A DNA stretch of 64,000 nt from Diacronema lutheri (GCA_019448385.1 JAGTXO010000044.1:124001-188000); one strand, 5' to 3'; counted from the stretch's first letter, positions 8,594 to 18,641 are shown. The notes: generated by a model from the sequence alone, not told the origin. A program made the numbers and translations.

Positions 8594-10114
8594 ATGGGCA
8601 CCTCAGGATGGCCGCCGCAGGTGACGACGCGCTCATTGGTGGACGGCCAGCTGCTCCTGGAGGAACACCCACTTCAGCACCCCCTCGTGGCGCACGAGAG
8701 GGCGCGCATCACCAGGTGCTGCCTGGCCGTCGTCGCCTGCGCCTCGCTCGGCGCCGCGGTCGCCGGCGTCGCCTTCGCCGCCTTCTTCGGGAGCGACCCG
8801 GCGTATCGCGAGTTCAATTTCCAGCCGCCGCGGCCGCTCGAGCAGCCGGATGCGGGATGCGCGGACAACCCCATCGCTCGGCTCGTGCGCCTGCGCCTTT
8901 CGCACATGCGCGACGAGCTCGCCGCCATCCGCGACGCGAGCCCGTCGCGTCTGAGCGCCGCGCACGCCGCGTGGCGCGCGCGGCACAGCTGCTTGCGCGG
9001 CGTCAACCTCGGCTCGTGGCTCGTACTCGAGCGCTGGCTGCTCACGCCGGGCGAGACGATCGAGACGCTTTCCGGCACGATCGCGTCGCCGTTCACCGGC
9101 GAGCGCCTCTCCGCCGCGCGCGACGAGTTCACCCTTTCGCGCCTGCTACGCGCGCGCGGCGAGCTCGGCCGGCTCGAGGCGTTCCGCGAAAGGTTCGTGA
9201 CGCGCCGGGATTTTGAGCACCTCGTGAGGCTCGGGATCAAGACGGTACGCATCCCGTTTGGCTACTGGCTCGTCTCGCAGAACGACACCACGCCCTACAT
9301 CCGCGGCCGTGGCGTCGAGTATCTTGACCGCGCGCTCGCGTGGGCAGAGGAGCTTGGCTTGTTCGTCCTCCTCGACCTGCACGCAGCGCCGGGCGGGCAG
9401 AGCGGCGAGCAGCAGAGCGGGCACGTCGACGCGGGCTGGCGGCCGTCGGATTTTGACGCGGACGCGTCCGTCGAGGTCGTGCGCCTCGTCGCCCGCCGTT
9501 ATGTGAACAGAAGGGTGCTCATCGGCATCGAGCTGCTCAACGAGCCGACGCTCCCGGCGCAGCTCGCGCTCAGCTACTACGCGCGCGCCATCGCCGCGGT
9601 GCGGCAGGAGGGGATGCGCGCGGAAGACGTGGCAATCGTCATCAACCTGTACGACATGAGTCGGCTCCTTTCACCCGACTCGGTGTGGCGTGCGCTCCTC
9701 GCCGGCCTACCGCCCGCAGAGAACGTGGTCGCAGATCTCCATCTCTATTACGCCTTCCTTCCGCCGCTCCTTGACCAGCTGCCGCTCTGTTTCGTCGTCG
9801 GCGAGCTCGTCAACCGACAGACGGAGTGGCTCGGCCTGCTTGGCTTCCCCACGCTCGTCGGCGAGTGGTCGCTGCGCGTGCCGTGGCACGGCCCGCAGGC
9901 GGCCGAGTTCCGCGCGCTCCCGCCAAACCAGCAGGCCGAGCTGCTCGCCGCGTTTGGGCGGCGGCAGATTGCGGCGATTGCGTCGCAAAACAACAGCGTC
10001 GGTGGCTTCTTCTGGACATGGGCGGCGCCGAGCTCGGAGGAGCAATGGGGATATCGCAACGCGATTGACAACGGCTGGCTTGCGCGCGAAGCTTGGCCTG
10101 GCAGCTGCGTCTAG
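8594..10114 (+). CDS. GH5-type exo-beta-1,3-glucanase-like, membrane-anchored, 506 aa
   Basis: Glycoside hydrolase clan A enzyme resembling fungal EXG1 glucan 1,3-beta-glucosidases; likely acts on storage or wall beta-1,3-glucan. ATG 8594 precedes a single N-terminal membrane anchor (CCLAVVACASLGAAVAGVAF, near residues 39-59), so the catalytic domain would face the lumen or exterior. Diagnostic motifs are CLRGVNLGSWLVLERW, RIPFGYW, DLHAAPGGQSG, the acid/base GIELLNEP, HLYYAF, the nucleophile LVGEWSL and GFFWTW. Length matches the family. Chrysolaminarin as substrate is inference from the presumed algal host. It converges on the 5'-nucleotidase gene with 92 bp between stops. Confidence 0.85.
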   Translation: MGTSGWPPQVTTRSLVDGQLLLEEHPLQHPLVAHERARITRCCLAVVACASLGAAVAGVAFAAFFGSDPAYREFNFQPPRPLEQPDAGCADNPIARLVRLRLSHMRDELAAIRDASPSRLSAAHAAWRARHSCLRGVNLGSWLVLERWLLTPGETIETLSGTIASPFTGERLSAARDEFTLSRLLRARGELGRLEAFRERFVTRRDFEHLVRLGIKTVRIPFGYWLVSQNDTTPYIRGRGVEYLDRALAWAEELGLFVLLDLHAAPGGQSGEQQSGHVDAGWRPSDFDADASVEVVRLVARRYVNRRVLIGIELLNEPTLPAQLALSYYARAIAAVRQEGMRAEDVAIVINLYDMSRLLSPDSVWRALLAGLPPAENVVADLHLYYAFLPPLLDQLPLCFVVGELVNRQTEWLGLLGFPTLVGEWSLRVPWHGPQAAEFRALPPNQQAELLAAFGRRQIAAIASQNNSVGGFFWTWAAPSSEEQWGYRNAIDNGWLAREAWPGSCV

Positions 10115-10206
10115 ACGCGTGAGCCATCTGTGACCTTCTTTTTTAATTCCTTCCGGGGAAAAAAAGGAAGAAGAACCCTTTCTCGTTTCTCTCCCCTCCA
10201 GGGTGT

Positions 10207-12171
10207 TCACGCAAGTGCGTCGGACGACGCGCGTGCGCGAAGCCCGACGGCCTCCTTCTCGCGCGCGAGCTCCGACGCGGCCGCGATGATCATGTCGTCG
10301 GTCGACGGGTCATCAACGGTCAGCTGGTCGTGCGCGAGCGACTGGATCGAGTTTCGGTAGTACATGTAGGGCGTGTACTTGAGCATGTTCGAGACGCGCG
10401 ACATGTAAATGTCGGCGTACTTTTCGATCTGGCGCATCAGGTGTGACTTGTCCGCAAAGCCCGCGCGGCTCATGTAGCCCCAGAAGCGGTTGACGTGCGC
10501 GCCCTCGTCCTCGATGAGCGGCGTGATCTGCCTGTCGAGCTGCGCCATCGTCGCGAGCACGCGCGCGATCGCGATGCGCAGCTCGGCGGCGGTGTGGTCG
10601 GCGAAGAGCGCGCTCGGCCTGCCCTGCTCGTAGCGCACCATCTCCGTGCGCATATGGTTGAGCACGTTGGAGAGGATGTCCTTGTGCCTGAGCAGCAGCT
10701 GCAGCCGGTCGCGGCTCGCCTTGCCCGCCGTCAGCCCGGCGACCTCGCTCTCGAGCTCCTGCACGACGAGCGCGGTGCGCCAGCGCATCGTCGCTTTCAC
10801 CATGTTGACGTCGGTGTAGATGTGGTCGCCAACGTAGAGCAGCTCGTCCTTCTCGCACTCGAAAAGCCGCTCGACGAGCCGCGCGTGTCCGCCGCAGTAG
10901 ACGCGACCGGGCCTCAGCTCGTACCGCTGCAGCATCATGCCCGAGGCCTCGTCGACGATCTCGTAGAGCGGGCTGCTCTCAGAGAAGAAGGCGGGCTTGC
11001 GCGCCGAGACGATCACCACGTCGAAGAGGTCGCGCCACGTCATCTGTCCGGGCAGCATGTCTGCACTGCAGATGTGTCGCATGATGGCCTCTGTGTACAC
11101 CCAGTCCGAGTTGGTTATGAGCACCAGCTTCTTGCCCGCCGCCTGCTGGTCGAGCAGCGTGAGCGGCAGCGACGGGTCGCGGCACACGAACCTGTCCGGC
11201 TCGGCGAGCACGTCTGCCTTGAGCGCCGAGTTGACGTGCGCATGGAAGAGCGCGCGCGAGCAGGCGTTGTGCAGCTGCTCGTACGATTGGCAGCGCGACT
11301 CAGTGAAGGGCGGGCGCGCCTCGGCAAAGAGGGACGCGTCATCGAGCTTGTCGACGAGCTGGGCGTACAGGCAGCCCTCCGAGATGGAGAAGAGCGTGTT
11401 GAGGAACTCCCAGCGCGCCGTCTGGCGCAGGTCAACGGTGAGCCGGCCGTACGCGTCGTGCATCTCGGTGCGCGACAGCCGGCGCGTGCCGTGCATCGCG
11501 CGGCGCACGTAGCCGAAGCGGTCGACGAGGACGAGGTTGCCCAGCCGCTTGTCCACGATGCACCCGCGCACGACCAGATCGTCGGTGAACTCGAGCGCGT
11601 CGACGGGGAAGCCGAGCTTTGCGAGCGCCTGCTTCGCATAGGTATATGCCGCCGCCTCCCACTCCTGAAAGTTGTACTGCACGAGCGTGTAGTCCATGTC
11701 GTATCCGATGCACTTGATGCTGCGCAGGTTGAGCGTGCGCGAGCAGTACACGCCGCGCGGCTCGTGCCCGCGGTCGCCGCGCGTCGCCGTGTCGAGCGGC
11801 AGCGTCGACTCGCCTGTCGGGAGCGTCGGAAACGCCGGCAGCACGCGCTGCAGCAGCGCCTCAACCTCGTCTGCGCTCAGCACCTCGGCCTGCCCCTCGT
11901 GGTCGAGGTCGCCCCACGTCGACTGGCCAAACACGTCGACCGACGCGTCGTCGCGCACGACGCGCAGGTGCGCGGCGCTGTCGCCCGCCGCCTCGAGCCG
12001 CGCAGCCGCGCGCGGCGGCGCGGCGCGCGAGACGAGGCGCGAGGCAAGCAAAGGCGAGGGTGGCACGCGCGCCGCTCGCGCAGACGGGCGCGCGCTCTCG
12101 ACGCACGCGAAGGCGAGGGCGAGCACGCCGGCAACGGCGCCCAACGCCGCGCGCCGGCGTGCTCCCTTCAT
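10207..12171 (-). CDS. HAD-type 5'-nucleotidase (NT5DC family), plastid-targeted, 654 aa
   Basis: Member of the cytosolic purine-5'-nucleotidase/NT5DC family of HAD hydrolases. The catalytic motif I is CIGYDMDYTLVQY; motif II LVLITNSDW; motif IV region ELLYVGDHIYTDVNMVK. The N-terminus (ATG 12171) is a signal-anchor-like run (ALGAVAGVLALAFACVESARP) followed by an Arg/Ala/Ser-rich stretch to about residue 65, consistent with a bipartite plastid leader. The C-terminus is helical and charged. The start codon is only 12 bp from the start codon of PEX10 on the other strand. Substrate is unknown; plant plastid homologues are also uncharacterised. Confidence 0.87.
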   Translation of the reverse strand: MKGARRRAALGAVAGVLALAFACVESARPSARAARVPPSPLLASRLVSRAAPPRAAARLEAAGDSAAHLRVVRDDASVDVFGQSTWGDLDHEGQAEVLSADEVEALLQRVLPAFPTLPTGESTLPLDTATRGDRGHEPRGVYCSRTLNLRSIKCIGYDMDYTLVQYNFQEWEAAAYTYAKQALAKLGFPVDALEFTDDLVVRGCIVDKRLGNLVLVDRFGYVRRAMHGTRRLSRTEMHDAYGRLTVDLRQTARWEFLNTLFSISEGCLYAQLVDKLDDASLFAEARPPFTESRCQSYEQLHNACSRALFHAHVNSALKADVLAEPDRFVCRDPSLPLTLLDQQAAGKKLVLITNSDWVYTEAIMRHICSADMLPGQMTWRDLFDVVIVSARKPAFFSESSPLYEIVDEASGMMLQRYELRPGRVYCGGHARLVERLFECEKDELLYVGDHIYTDVNMVKATMRWRTALVVQELESEVAGLTAGKASRDRLQLLLRHKDILSNVLNHMRTEMVRYEQGRPSALFADHTAAELRIAIARVLATMAQLDRQITPLIEDEGAHVNRFWGYMSRAGFADKSHLMRQIEKYADIYMSRVSNMLKYTPYMYYRNSIQSLAHDQLTVDDPSTDDMIIAAASELAREKEAVGLRARASSDALA

Positions 12172-12183
12172 CCTTGGTGCAGG

Positions 12184-13158
12184 ATGGCGGAGCTCCAGGG
12201 CGCGACGCCGCTCGAGCTGGTGCGCGCGCAGTTCAAAGACGACTACTACTGCGCGCGCGTGCTCGACGAGCTGCGCGACGCACTCGGCGCTGTGTTCGCC
12301 GCGCCGAGCCTCGTCGGCTGGCAGGACGAGCTCGATGGGGCGTCGCGCGCGCTCTACTTTGGGCTCACCTCCCTAGCGGGCGCGGCGACGCCGGGCGAGG
12401 AATACTGCGAGCTGGTGCCCGTGGTGCGCGCGCGCGGCGGCGTGCGGCGGCGCACGACGCCCATCTACTCGCCCACGCGCATCCGCGCGTGGGTTATCGC
12501 ACACGTACTCCTCGCGTACGCGCACGCAAAGGCTCTCGCAGCTCTGCGGCGCGCGGCGCGCGCCGGCGGGCAACGAGCGCGCGCGTGCGCGGCCGCGCTC
12601 AGGCTGATGGCGCTGCTGCACCGCGCGCATCTTGCGCTTGCGTACACTGGCGGTCCGTTCCTCGAGCCCTCGCGCCGCCTTTTCGGCTTGCGCTACGTCC
12701 GGTACGGCGCGACGGCCGGCCCGACGGCGGCGCGCGCGCGCCCCGAGCACCGCTTCGACCTGATTGCGGGGCTGATCTGGGCGCAGATCGGTCTGAGCGG
12801 GCTGTTGGCCGGCGTGCATTTCGTCCGCGAGCTCGCGCGGCTCGCCCGCAGCTGGCAGGGCCGCCGATTGGAGGCGCGCCCGTCCACGCCCGCACGCCTC
12901 TCCGCCGCGGACGCGGCGCCCGCAGCGTCGGTGCGTGCGCCGAGCGGCGCACCAGACGACGGGAGCTTGCCGGCGGCGGCGGCGGCTCGGACGTGCGCGC
13001 TGTGCTGCGACGTGCGTCGACACCCGGCCGCCACGCCGTGCGGCCACGTCTTCTGCTGGGCGTGCATCACCGAGTGGGCGCAGACCAAGCCCGAGTGCGC
13101 CATCTGCCGGCGGCCGGTCACGCTCCGCTCGATCATTCCGATGGCGCACTGTGACTGA
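12184..13158 (+). CDS. PEX10: Peroxisome biogenesis factor 10 (PEX10), RING E3 ligase, 324 aa
   Basis: RING peroxin of the peroxisomal membrane that ubiquitinates the import receptor PEX5 with PEX2 and PEX12. ATG 12184 gives MAELQGATPLELVRAQFKDD, the usual PEX10 N-terminus without a leader. Helical membrane segments lie between about residues 95 and 230 (AWVIAHVLLAYAH; LIAGLIWAQIGLSGLLAGV). The C-terminal RING is complete: CALC, then CGHVFCWACITEW, then CAICRRPV, within residues 270-310. Length matches the family. It shares a tiny divergent promoter region with the NT5DC gene and converges on the RND gene (56 bp between stops). Confidence 0.93.
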   Translation: MAELQGATPLELVRAQFKDDYYCARVLDELRDALGAVFAAPSLVGWQDELDGASRALYFGLTSLAGAATPGEEYCELVPVVRARGGVRRRTTPIYSPTRIRAWVIAHVLLAYAHAKALAALRRAARAGGQRARACAAALRLMALLHRAHLALAYTGGPFLEPSRRLFGLRYVRYGATAGPTAARARPEHRFDLIAGLIWAQIGLSGLLAGVHFVRELARLARSWQGRRLEARPSTPARLSAADAAPAASVRAPSGAPDDGSLPAAAAARTCALCCDVRRHPAATPCGHVFCWACITEWAQTKPECAICRRPVTLRSIIPMAHCD

Positions 13159-13214
13159 CCCCACTCGGCGGAGGGCCTTTTGCCCGGCTGGGCGAGGTGC
13201 GCCGCAATTTCCAC

Positions 13215-16200
13215 CTAGGCCATGGGGATGTGCCGGCGGTGGGCGAATGACGCGCCTGTGCTGGCGCCCGCGTGGCTGTGCGCCCTGCGCACAAACGAGC
13301 CCTCGTTCTCCATCATGCCGAGGAGCTGCAGCGCCTTCGACTTGTGCACGCCACCCCCGACGAGCGAGAGCACGACGGGGACAAACATCAAGCCGGCCAT
13401 CAGCCCGAAGAAGACTGTGTTCCATACGAGCACGAAGACCGTCTGGAAGACCGGCGTCTCCTGCGCCGCGCGGCGTGAAGGTGCAGCGCGCATATCCGGC
13501 GGCGGCAGCGGCGTGGCGTGAGGGCGCCGTAGGTGCGCGCGGCCGTGCGGCGGGCGCGCGCTCACGGATAAGGCCATGAAGCCCGTGCCAAGGAGCGTCG
13601 AGGCGCCCGCGTTGAGGATCGAGAGGCCCATTGTTGAGCACGCGTGCTTCACCTGCGCTCGGCGGGGGCGTGGGCGCGCGCGCATGAGTTTGAGCGCCGC
13701 GCAGGCCGCAGGGCGGCGCGTGGGCGCGTGCGCCCTCGCCTTCTCGAGCTGTGTCGGGAGTGGCGAGGTCTCGTAGGCGTGGGCGAGGTGGCACGAGTAG
13801 TCGATGGCGAGTCCGAGCGCGATGAGCAGCGTGACGGTCGTCATGCAGTGCAGCCTCACATGGTAGATCACCATCACGCCGAGCAGCAACACGTCGATCA
13901 TCACGACCGTCGCCGTCGAGAGGAGCGCGAGTCGGATGGGGAGGAAGACGGTCACGGTGATGAGGATACCGATCGCCGCGACGAGCAGGTTGCGCAGGCA
14001 GAGCCGCGGCATCGCCTGGTCGCACACGCCAAACTCATACCGATAATGGTACACGTAGCCGTCGATAGAGTTTCGGCGCAGCACCGCATTAATCTGCTGG
14101 TGTTGCGGGTAGGCCTCAAGGATCACCTTGGGCATCACCGCCGTCAGGATGAAGCGCGACGCGACGACGTGGTTCGGGTTGGCCGGGTCGAGCCGCACGT
14201 CGGACGCCGCGCCCAGCCCGCCGTCGACGACCTCAAAATCGGGCTTGTCCCAGGAGGAGCCCAGCTCGTCGGCGCCGTCGTCCACGCCGTCGCTCGCGCT
14301 GCCGAGCGCCAACGGCTCGGGCACGCACTTGCCGCACGTGAGCGGGCAGTAGGAGCTGACAATCCGCCAGTGCGGCTGCCCAGGCAAACAATAGTCGGTT
14401 GCGTTCGAGCACGCGTACCCACCCGACAATCGCATGAACTGGCGGTTGGCATCGACGCACGCCTTGCCCGCCTTGCCGTGGCTCGAAGCGGCCGGCGCCG
14501 ACGCGACAGCCGCGCCCGGCGCAGGCGACGAGCGCGGCTTGGGCGCCGGTTGGCGCCCATGCCCACGTCGTCTGCTCGGCGTCGGGCTCGGCGCGGCGGC
14601 CGTCGACGCGGACGATGCGGCCAACGCGCCATGCGCCACAGTGGGCGCTGCTGCGGCCGGCGCCGGGCGTGGCGCCGGGCTCGGCGCCGGCGCGCTTCCG
14701 CGCCGCCGTCGGGACGGCGCCACGGGCGCGGGCGCGGGCGCGGGCGAGGTGACGCGCGTGGGCTGGAAGGGCGAGTTCGAAGGCGATGCCGCGGTCGAGC
14801 CACCAGAGCGCGCGACGAGCGCGCTGGGGCTCCGGCTCGGCGGCGGGCTCGGCGACGGAGTCGGCGGGCTCGGCGGCGGGCCGGCAGGCGGTGGCCGCAG
14901 GCTGCGCGACGGGCTGGGCGACGGTAGGGGCGGCCGCAGCGAGCGCGACGCCGCTGCGGCGGCCACCGCCGCCCGCGAGGGCGCTGTGCGCGCGCCGCCG
15001 CCGCTGCTCCTGCCCAACAAGACAATGTGCCCATCGGCTACGGGCTGCGGCTGGCCGGCCCCGTCATCGCCGCCGCCCAACGTCGCCGCATCCGCGTAGG
15101 CGTCGGCGTCGGCGTCCGCCGCCTCCGCCGCCTCCGCCGCAGCTATCGCCGCCTGGACTTCGGCGAGGGCGGCGGCGCGCCGTGCCGCCGCCTGCGCGGC
15201 CGTCTCTCGTAACCGCCGTCGACCAAGGCCGAGAGCGCCCACGCGCGCGCCGCCGCTGTCGCCACCGCCGCCGCCAACGAGCAGCGCGTCCGGCGCCGCG
15301 CCACCGGGTGGATACGGCGCGCGCGCGCGAGGCGCGCGCGCCGCGAGCGCGGCGGCCAGCTGCCTGCGCGCGCCGTCGCCGTCGCCGTCACCACCCTCCT
15401 CGCGCGCGCGCGCGAGCGCCGTGGCATTGCCACCGGCGGGGCCGTCCGCCTGCCCAGAATCAAAATCGGGGTCGTACCGGCAGAAGCGCACGCCACCGTC
15501 TGCGAGCCAGCCCTTGAGGCCGGAGAAGTCGGTCCGCGCGCCGTGCGCGAGGGGCACGCCGGTGCGCGCGACGGCGGTGCAATTCTCGTACGCGGCATAG
15601 TCGTCCATCCAGTTGGTGACGATGTCGAGGATGAACGGGAGCGCGGCGAGCTCGGCGAGCGCCTTGTCAATGTTGGCGAGCGCGCTGTCTGACGTGAGGT
15701 CCGTGTCCCTGATCACGAGCATCACTTGAAAGTCCTGCGTGCCCGTCCAGTATCGGTTCACGTCGCGGAAGAAGGTGGTCGCGGCCGAATCGGCGGGCAG
15801 CGTCGCCTCCATTGGCAGCCCGAGCTCGATGTGCGGGATGAGCACCGCCGCGACGATCAGCAGCGCAGCAAAGGCGACGAGGACGGCCACGCGCACCGGC
15901 CATTGCATCAACCACTCGGCGTAGTGGTGCCGCCAGTAGCGGCCGAGCGCCGAGTTGGTGCAGCCGATCTCGTCCTCGCTCACGCCGTTGACCGACTGCG
16001 GCGTCTCGCCGCTCCACGCCGCGCTCGGCTCGGCCGCGTCGGCGCCCTTGCGCGGCTGCGGTGACGCGTACGCACCGCCGTTGGCGCGCGCGTCGCGCCC
16101 GCCGCTCGCGACGCCCACCGCGCCTGGCTTGCGCTCGCCGCCGCCGACGCAGAGCGTGTGCGGCAGGCAGCTTTGGCAGTCGAGCTTGCCCATCTCCTGC

Positions 16201-18641
16201 CGGCGCGCATCGAGCACGAGCAGCGCGGTGAAGAGTGTGACCTGCAGCACGTTCACCATGAGCACCGATGCGGCTGCGGGTGCACAGAAGAGCTGGATCG
16301 ACGGCAGGTCGACGCACACGCCCGAGAGGAAGGCGACCATCGTCGTGGCGGACGTCATCGTCACCGCCGTCCCCGCGTGCGAGAGCGCCACACGGATCCG
16401 CTCCTCGAGCGACACGCGCGTCGACGTGCGGTCGAAGGCATCGACGATGATCACCATGTCGTCCACCGAGACGCCCAACATCGTGAATAGCACGAGCGTG
16501 GACATGGGCGCGAGCGGCACGCCGATGTAGCAGCAGATGCCAAAGCCCGACGTGAGCGACGCCGCCGTGCAGATGCCGCAAAAGCCGCCGAGCGCCATGC
16601 GCGATCTGCGGCGGTCGAGGGTGAACCCGCCGAGCGTGACGCACACGTACAGGAGGATGAACGCAAAGGTCATACACAGCACGTCGAGGTCCTTGGTCGC
16701 GACGGACGACGCGTCCTTCTCGTTCAGCTTGGCCGACCAGTATGAGAGCCGGATCGCCGGGTCCTGCTCGTTGATCCGCGCGACCTCTGCGATGAGCGCG
16801 AGCTCCCACGCGACCATCCCGCCGTTGCTGTACTCGGCCATCGACGCGTTGTAGTAGTACGAGAGCTGCAGCGCCTGCGCGCGGAGGTGCGTCGTGCCGT
16901 TCTCGTCGGCGAGCGTCGAGAGCTCGGGCCCAAAGTCGAGCAGCGACTCGTCGTACGCCGCCCGCACCGTCTGCTCCCACTGCGCGTCCTCCTCGAAGGC
17001 GGAGCGCGAGAAGAGCCACAGCCGCAGGATGGACGACGAGAGGCACTGCGAGTCCTGCACCATGTTGAAGTAGCGGCGCGCGCACAGGTCGTCGTATGAG
17101 AGCTCGCGGTCCACCCACCCGCTCTGCCGCCACGGCAGCAGCTCGCCGAACCCGCCGCCACCTCCGCGCGCGTCGGCGCCATGCGCACGCGTGCGCCACC
17201 CAACGGAGATGTGCGCGACCGCCTCGTGCAGCGAGAAGATGGCGCGCACGTGGTCGCGCGTGAGCACGTTGCCACCGGGCTCGCGGTCGGTCACGACGAA
17301 GATCCCCGGCTGCGGGCGCACGCCGAACGTGTCGTCAATATACTTGCGCTGCATGCCGAGCGGCGAGAACTGCGGCACGTAGAGCCGTTCGGGCTCCGTC
17401 TCGTAGCGCGCGAAGACGAGGCCAAAGCTCAGGCAGACGACGAGCACCATGCTGAGCACGATTGTCAACACCGGGTTGCGCGCGACGCGCACGCCGAGCG
17501 CCGCGTACGCTCGCTCGATCAGCATCGGCACGAACCTGCCCTCGTGGCCGCACGCGTGCTGGTAGAGCTGCAGGTCGCCGAGGGAGAGGTGCGTCGGCAC
17601 CAGAGCGCGGAGCGCATCGAGCGCAGAGCCAAACGACGTGCCGTCGCGCGAGACGGCGACGGTGCCGTTCGCGCCGCTCGCGCCACCCGCCGCGCCGTCG
17701 GTAGCGCCCGCCGCGCCGTCGGCGCCGTCGTCGGAGAACGCGCGCGCCAGGTCACGCGGCTCGGGCGTCGACGGCTCACACGGCGCGTCCGCCGGCCCGC
17801 CGACGAGCAGCCCGCCCTCGCCCGCGCATGTGGGCGACGACGCGCCGGACAGCAGCTGCGCACGGTGCGCGTCGTCGCCGTGCAGCCCCGGCTCGTCTAG
17901 CCCGAGCTGCAGCTCGGCGAGCGGCGCGCCTGCAGCCGCAAAGCCGCCAAGCTCTCGGTCAAATGATGAGCGGCGCGGCGAGCGCGGCGCGGGCGTGAGC
18001 GTGGGTGAGGTGGGCGGGTCGGGCAGTGCGGGCATCGCCTCGCCGCGCAACACCGGCGACGTTGCCGCGCTCAGCGCGGTCGTCGTGCCCACGACGCCCG
18101 CGCGGCTGCCCGGGCTGGCGAGCGGCGACGCAAGCGCGCCGTGGTCGCGAAGGCGGCTCTCCCAGTTGCGCACGAGCGCGCCGACGGCGGGCGTGCGCGC
18201 GTCGGGGCTCGGCGGGGCGGCGTGCGCCGACGCGAAGCTCGGCGCCTCAGAGGCCTCGGTTCGCGTCGAGCCGGGCACGTGCTCGCTTGGCGGGACGGGT
18301 GCGCCCGACGGCGGCGGCGTGCTCGGCGCCGCGGGCGTGGCGGCCGCTGAGTGGAAGCTCGCGCGGCGGAACGAGCCGGGCAGCTGGTTGGACGCGCTGG
18401 CGCGCAACGAGATGCTTCCCGCGACCAAGCCCGGCGGCGCTGCCGTCAACGGCCGCCGTGCCCCAGCGCCGGGCGTCACGGGTGACGGCGCGCCGCTTGC
18501 TGCGAGCCCGAGGCGTGGCGCCTCGTCGACGTCGTCGACGTCATCGCCGCCGGCGGAGGGCGCGTTGGACGCGTTGGAGTTCATGCGGCTCATCCGCCCC
18601 GGTTGCGCCCGCTTGGCCCACACATAGCTCGGCGCCGGCAT
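13215..18641 (-). CDS. Dispatched/Patched-like RND membrane protein with ShKT module, about 1744 aa
   Basis: Two introns close to the 3' end are needed: 13653-13739 (87 nt, GC-AG, AAG|GCGAGG to GCGCAG) and 13461-13565 (105 nt, GT-AG). Their removal restores LEKVKHACSTMG and FMALSETPVFQTVFVLV, typical of the last RND helices. ATG 18641 is chosen; a further ATG at 18593 is possible. The N-terminal 340 residues are Ser/Pro/Ala-rich. The first half has a sterol-sensing-like block with LGVSVDDMVIIVDAFDRT; the second half ends with ALGLAIDYSCHLAHAY, both with the acidic residues used for cation-driven transport in this superfamily. A long low-complexity Ala/Ser/Pro insertion (about residues 1140-1385) is followed by a six-Cys ShKT-like module (CSNATDYCLPGQ, then YCPLTCGKC) near 1390-1435. 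Substrate is unknown; sterol or lipid export is plausible. Confidence 0.85.
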   Translation of the reverse strand: MPAPSYVWAKRAQPGRMSRMNSNASNAPSAGGDDVDDVDEAPRLGLAASGAPSPVTPGAGARRPLTAAPPGLVAGSISLRASASNQLPGSFRRASFHSAAATPAAPSTPPPSGAPVPPSEHVPGSTRTEASEAPSFASAHAAPPSPDARTPAVGALVRNWESRLRDHGALASPLASPGSRAGVVGTTTALSAATSPVLRGEAMPALPDPPTSPTLTPAPRSPRRSSFDRELGGFAAAGAPLAELQLGLDEPGLHGDDAHRAQLLSGASSPTCAGEGGLLVGGPADAPCEPSTPEPRDLARAFSDDGADGAAGATDGAAGGASGANGTVAVSRDGTSFGSALDALRALVPTHLSLGDLQLYQHACGHEGRFVPMLIERAYAALGVRVARNPVLTIVLSMVLVVCLSFGLVFARYETEPERLYVPQFSPLGMQRKYIDDTFGVRPQPGIFVVTDREPGGNVLTRDHVRAIFSLHEAVAHISVGWRTRAHGADARGGGGGFGELLPWRQSGWVDRELSYDDLCARRYFNMVQDSQCLSSSILRLWLFSRSAFEEDAQWEQTVRAAYDESLLDFGPELSTLADENGTTHLRAQALQLSYYYNASMAEYSNGGMVAWELALIAEVARINEQDPAIRLSYWSAKLNEKDASSVATKDLDVLCMTFAFILLYVCVTLGGFTLDRRRSRMALGGFCGICTAASLTSGFGICCYIGVPLAPMSTLVLFTMLGVSVDDMVIIVDAFDRTSTRVSLEERIRVALSHAGTAVTMTSATTMVAFLSGVCVDLPSIQLFCAPAAASVLMVNVLQVTLFTALLVLDARRQEMGKLDCQSCLPHTLCVGGGERKPGAVGVASGGRDARANGGAYASPQPRKGADAAEPSAAWSGETPQSVNGVSEDEIGCTNSALGRYWRHHYAEWLMQWPVRVAVLVAFAALLIVAAVLIPHIELGLPMEATLPADSAATTFFRDVNRYWTGTQDFQVMLVIRDTDLTSDSALANIDKALAELAALPFILDIVTNWMDDYAAYENCTAVARTGVPLAHGARTDFSGLKGWLADGGVRFCRYDPDFDSGQADGPAGGNATALARAREEGGDGDGDGARRQLAAALAARAPRARAPYPPGGAAPDALLVGGGGGDSGGARVGALGLGRRRLRETAAQAAARRAAALAEVQAAIAAAEAAEAADADADAYADAATLGGGDDGAGQPQPVADGHIVLLGRSSGGGARTAPSRAAVAAAAASRSLRPPLPSPSPSRSLRPPPAGPPPSPPTPSPSPPPSRSPSALVARSGGSTAASPSNSPFQPTRVTSPAPAPAPVAPSRRRRGSAPAPSPAPRPAPAAAAPTVAHGALAASSASTAAAPSPTPSRRRGHGRQPAPKPRSSPAPGAAVASAPAASSHGKAGKACVDANRQFMRLSGGYACSNATDYCLPGQPHWRIVSSYCPLTCGKCVPEPLALGSASDGVDDGADELGSSWDKPDFEVVDGGLGAASDVRLDPANPNHVVASRFILTAVMPKVILEAYPQHQQINAVLRRNSIDGYVYHYRYEFGVCDQAMPRLCLRNLLVAAIGILITVTVFLPIRLALLSTATVVMIDVLLLGVMVIYHVRLHCMTTVTLLIALGLAIDYSCHLAHAYETSPLPTQLEKARAHAPTRRPAACAALKLMRARPRPRRAQVKHACSTMGLSILNAGASTLLGTGFMALSVSARPPHGRAHLRRPHATPLPPPDMRAAPSRRAAQETPVFQTVFVLVWNTVFFGLMAGLMFVPVVLSLVGGGVHKSKALQLLGMMENEGSFVRRAHSHAGASTGASFAHRRHIPMA

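Noticed and set aside
10495-12183. Plus-strand extension of the PEX10 frame by more than 500 codons
   Set aside because: This part is exactly antisense to the NT5DC gene, is rich in Arg/Val/Glu without domains, and starts at no convincing ATG; PEX10 begins cleanly at 12184.
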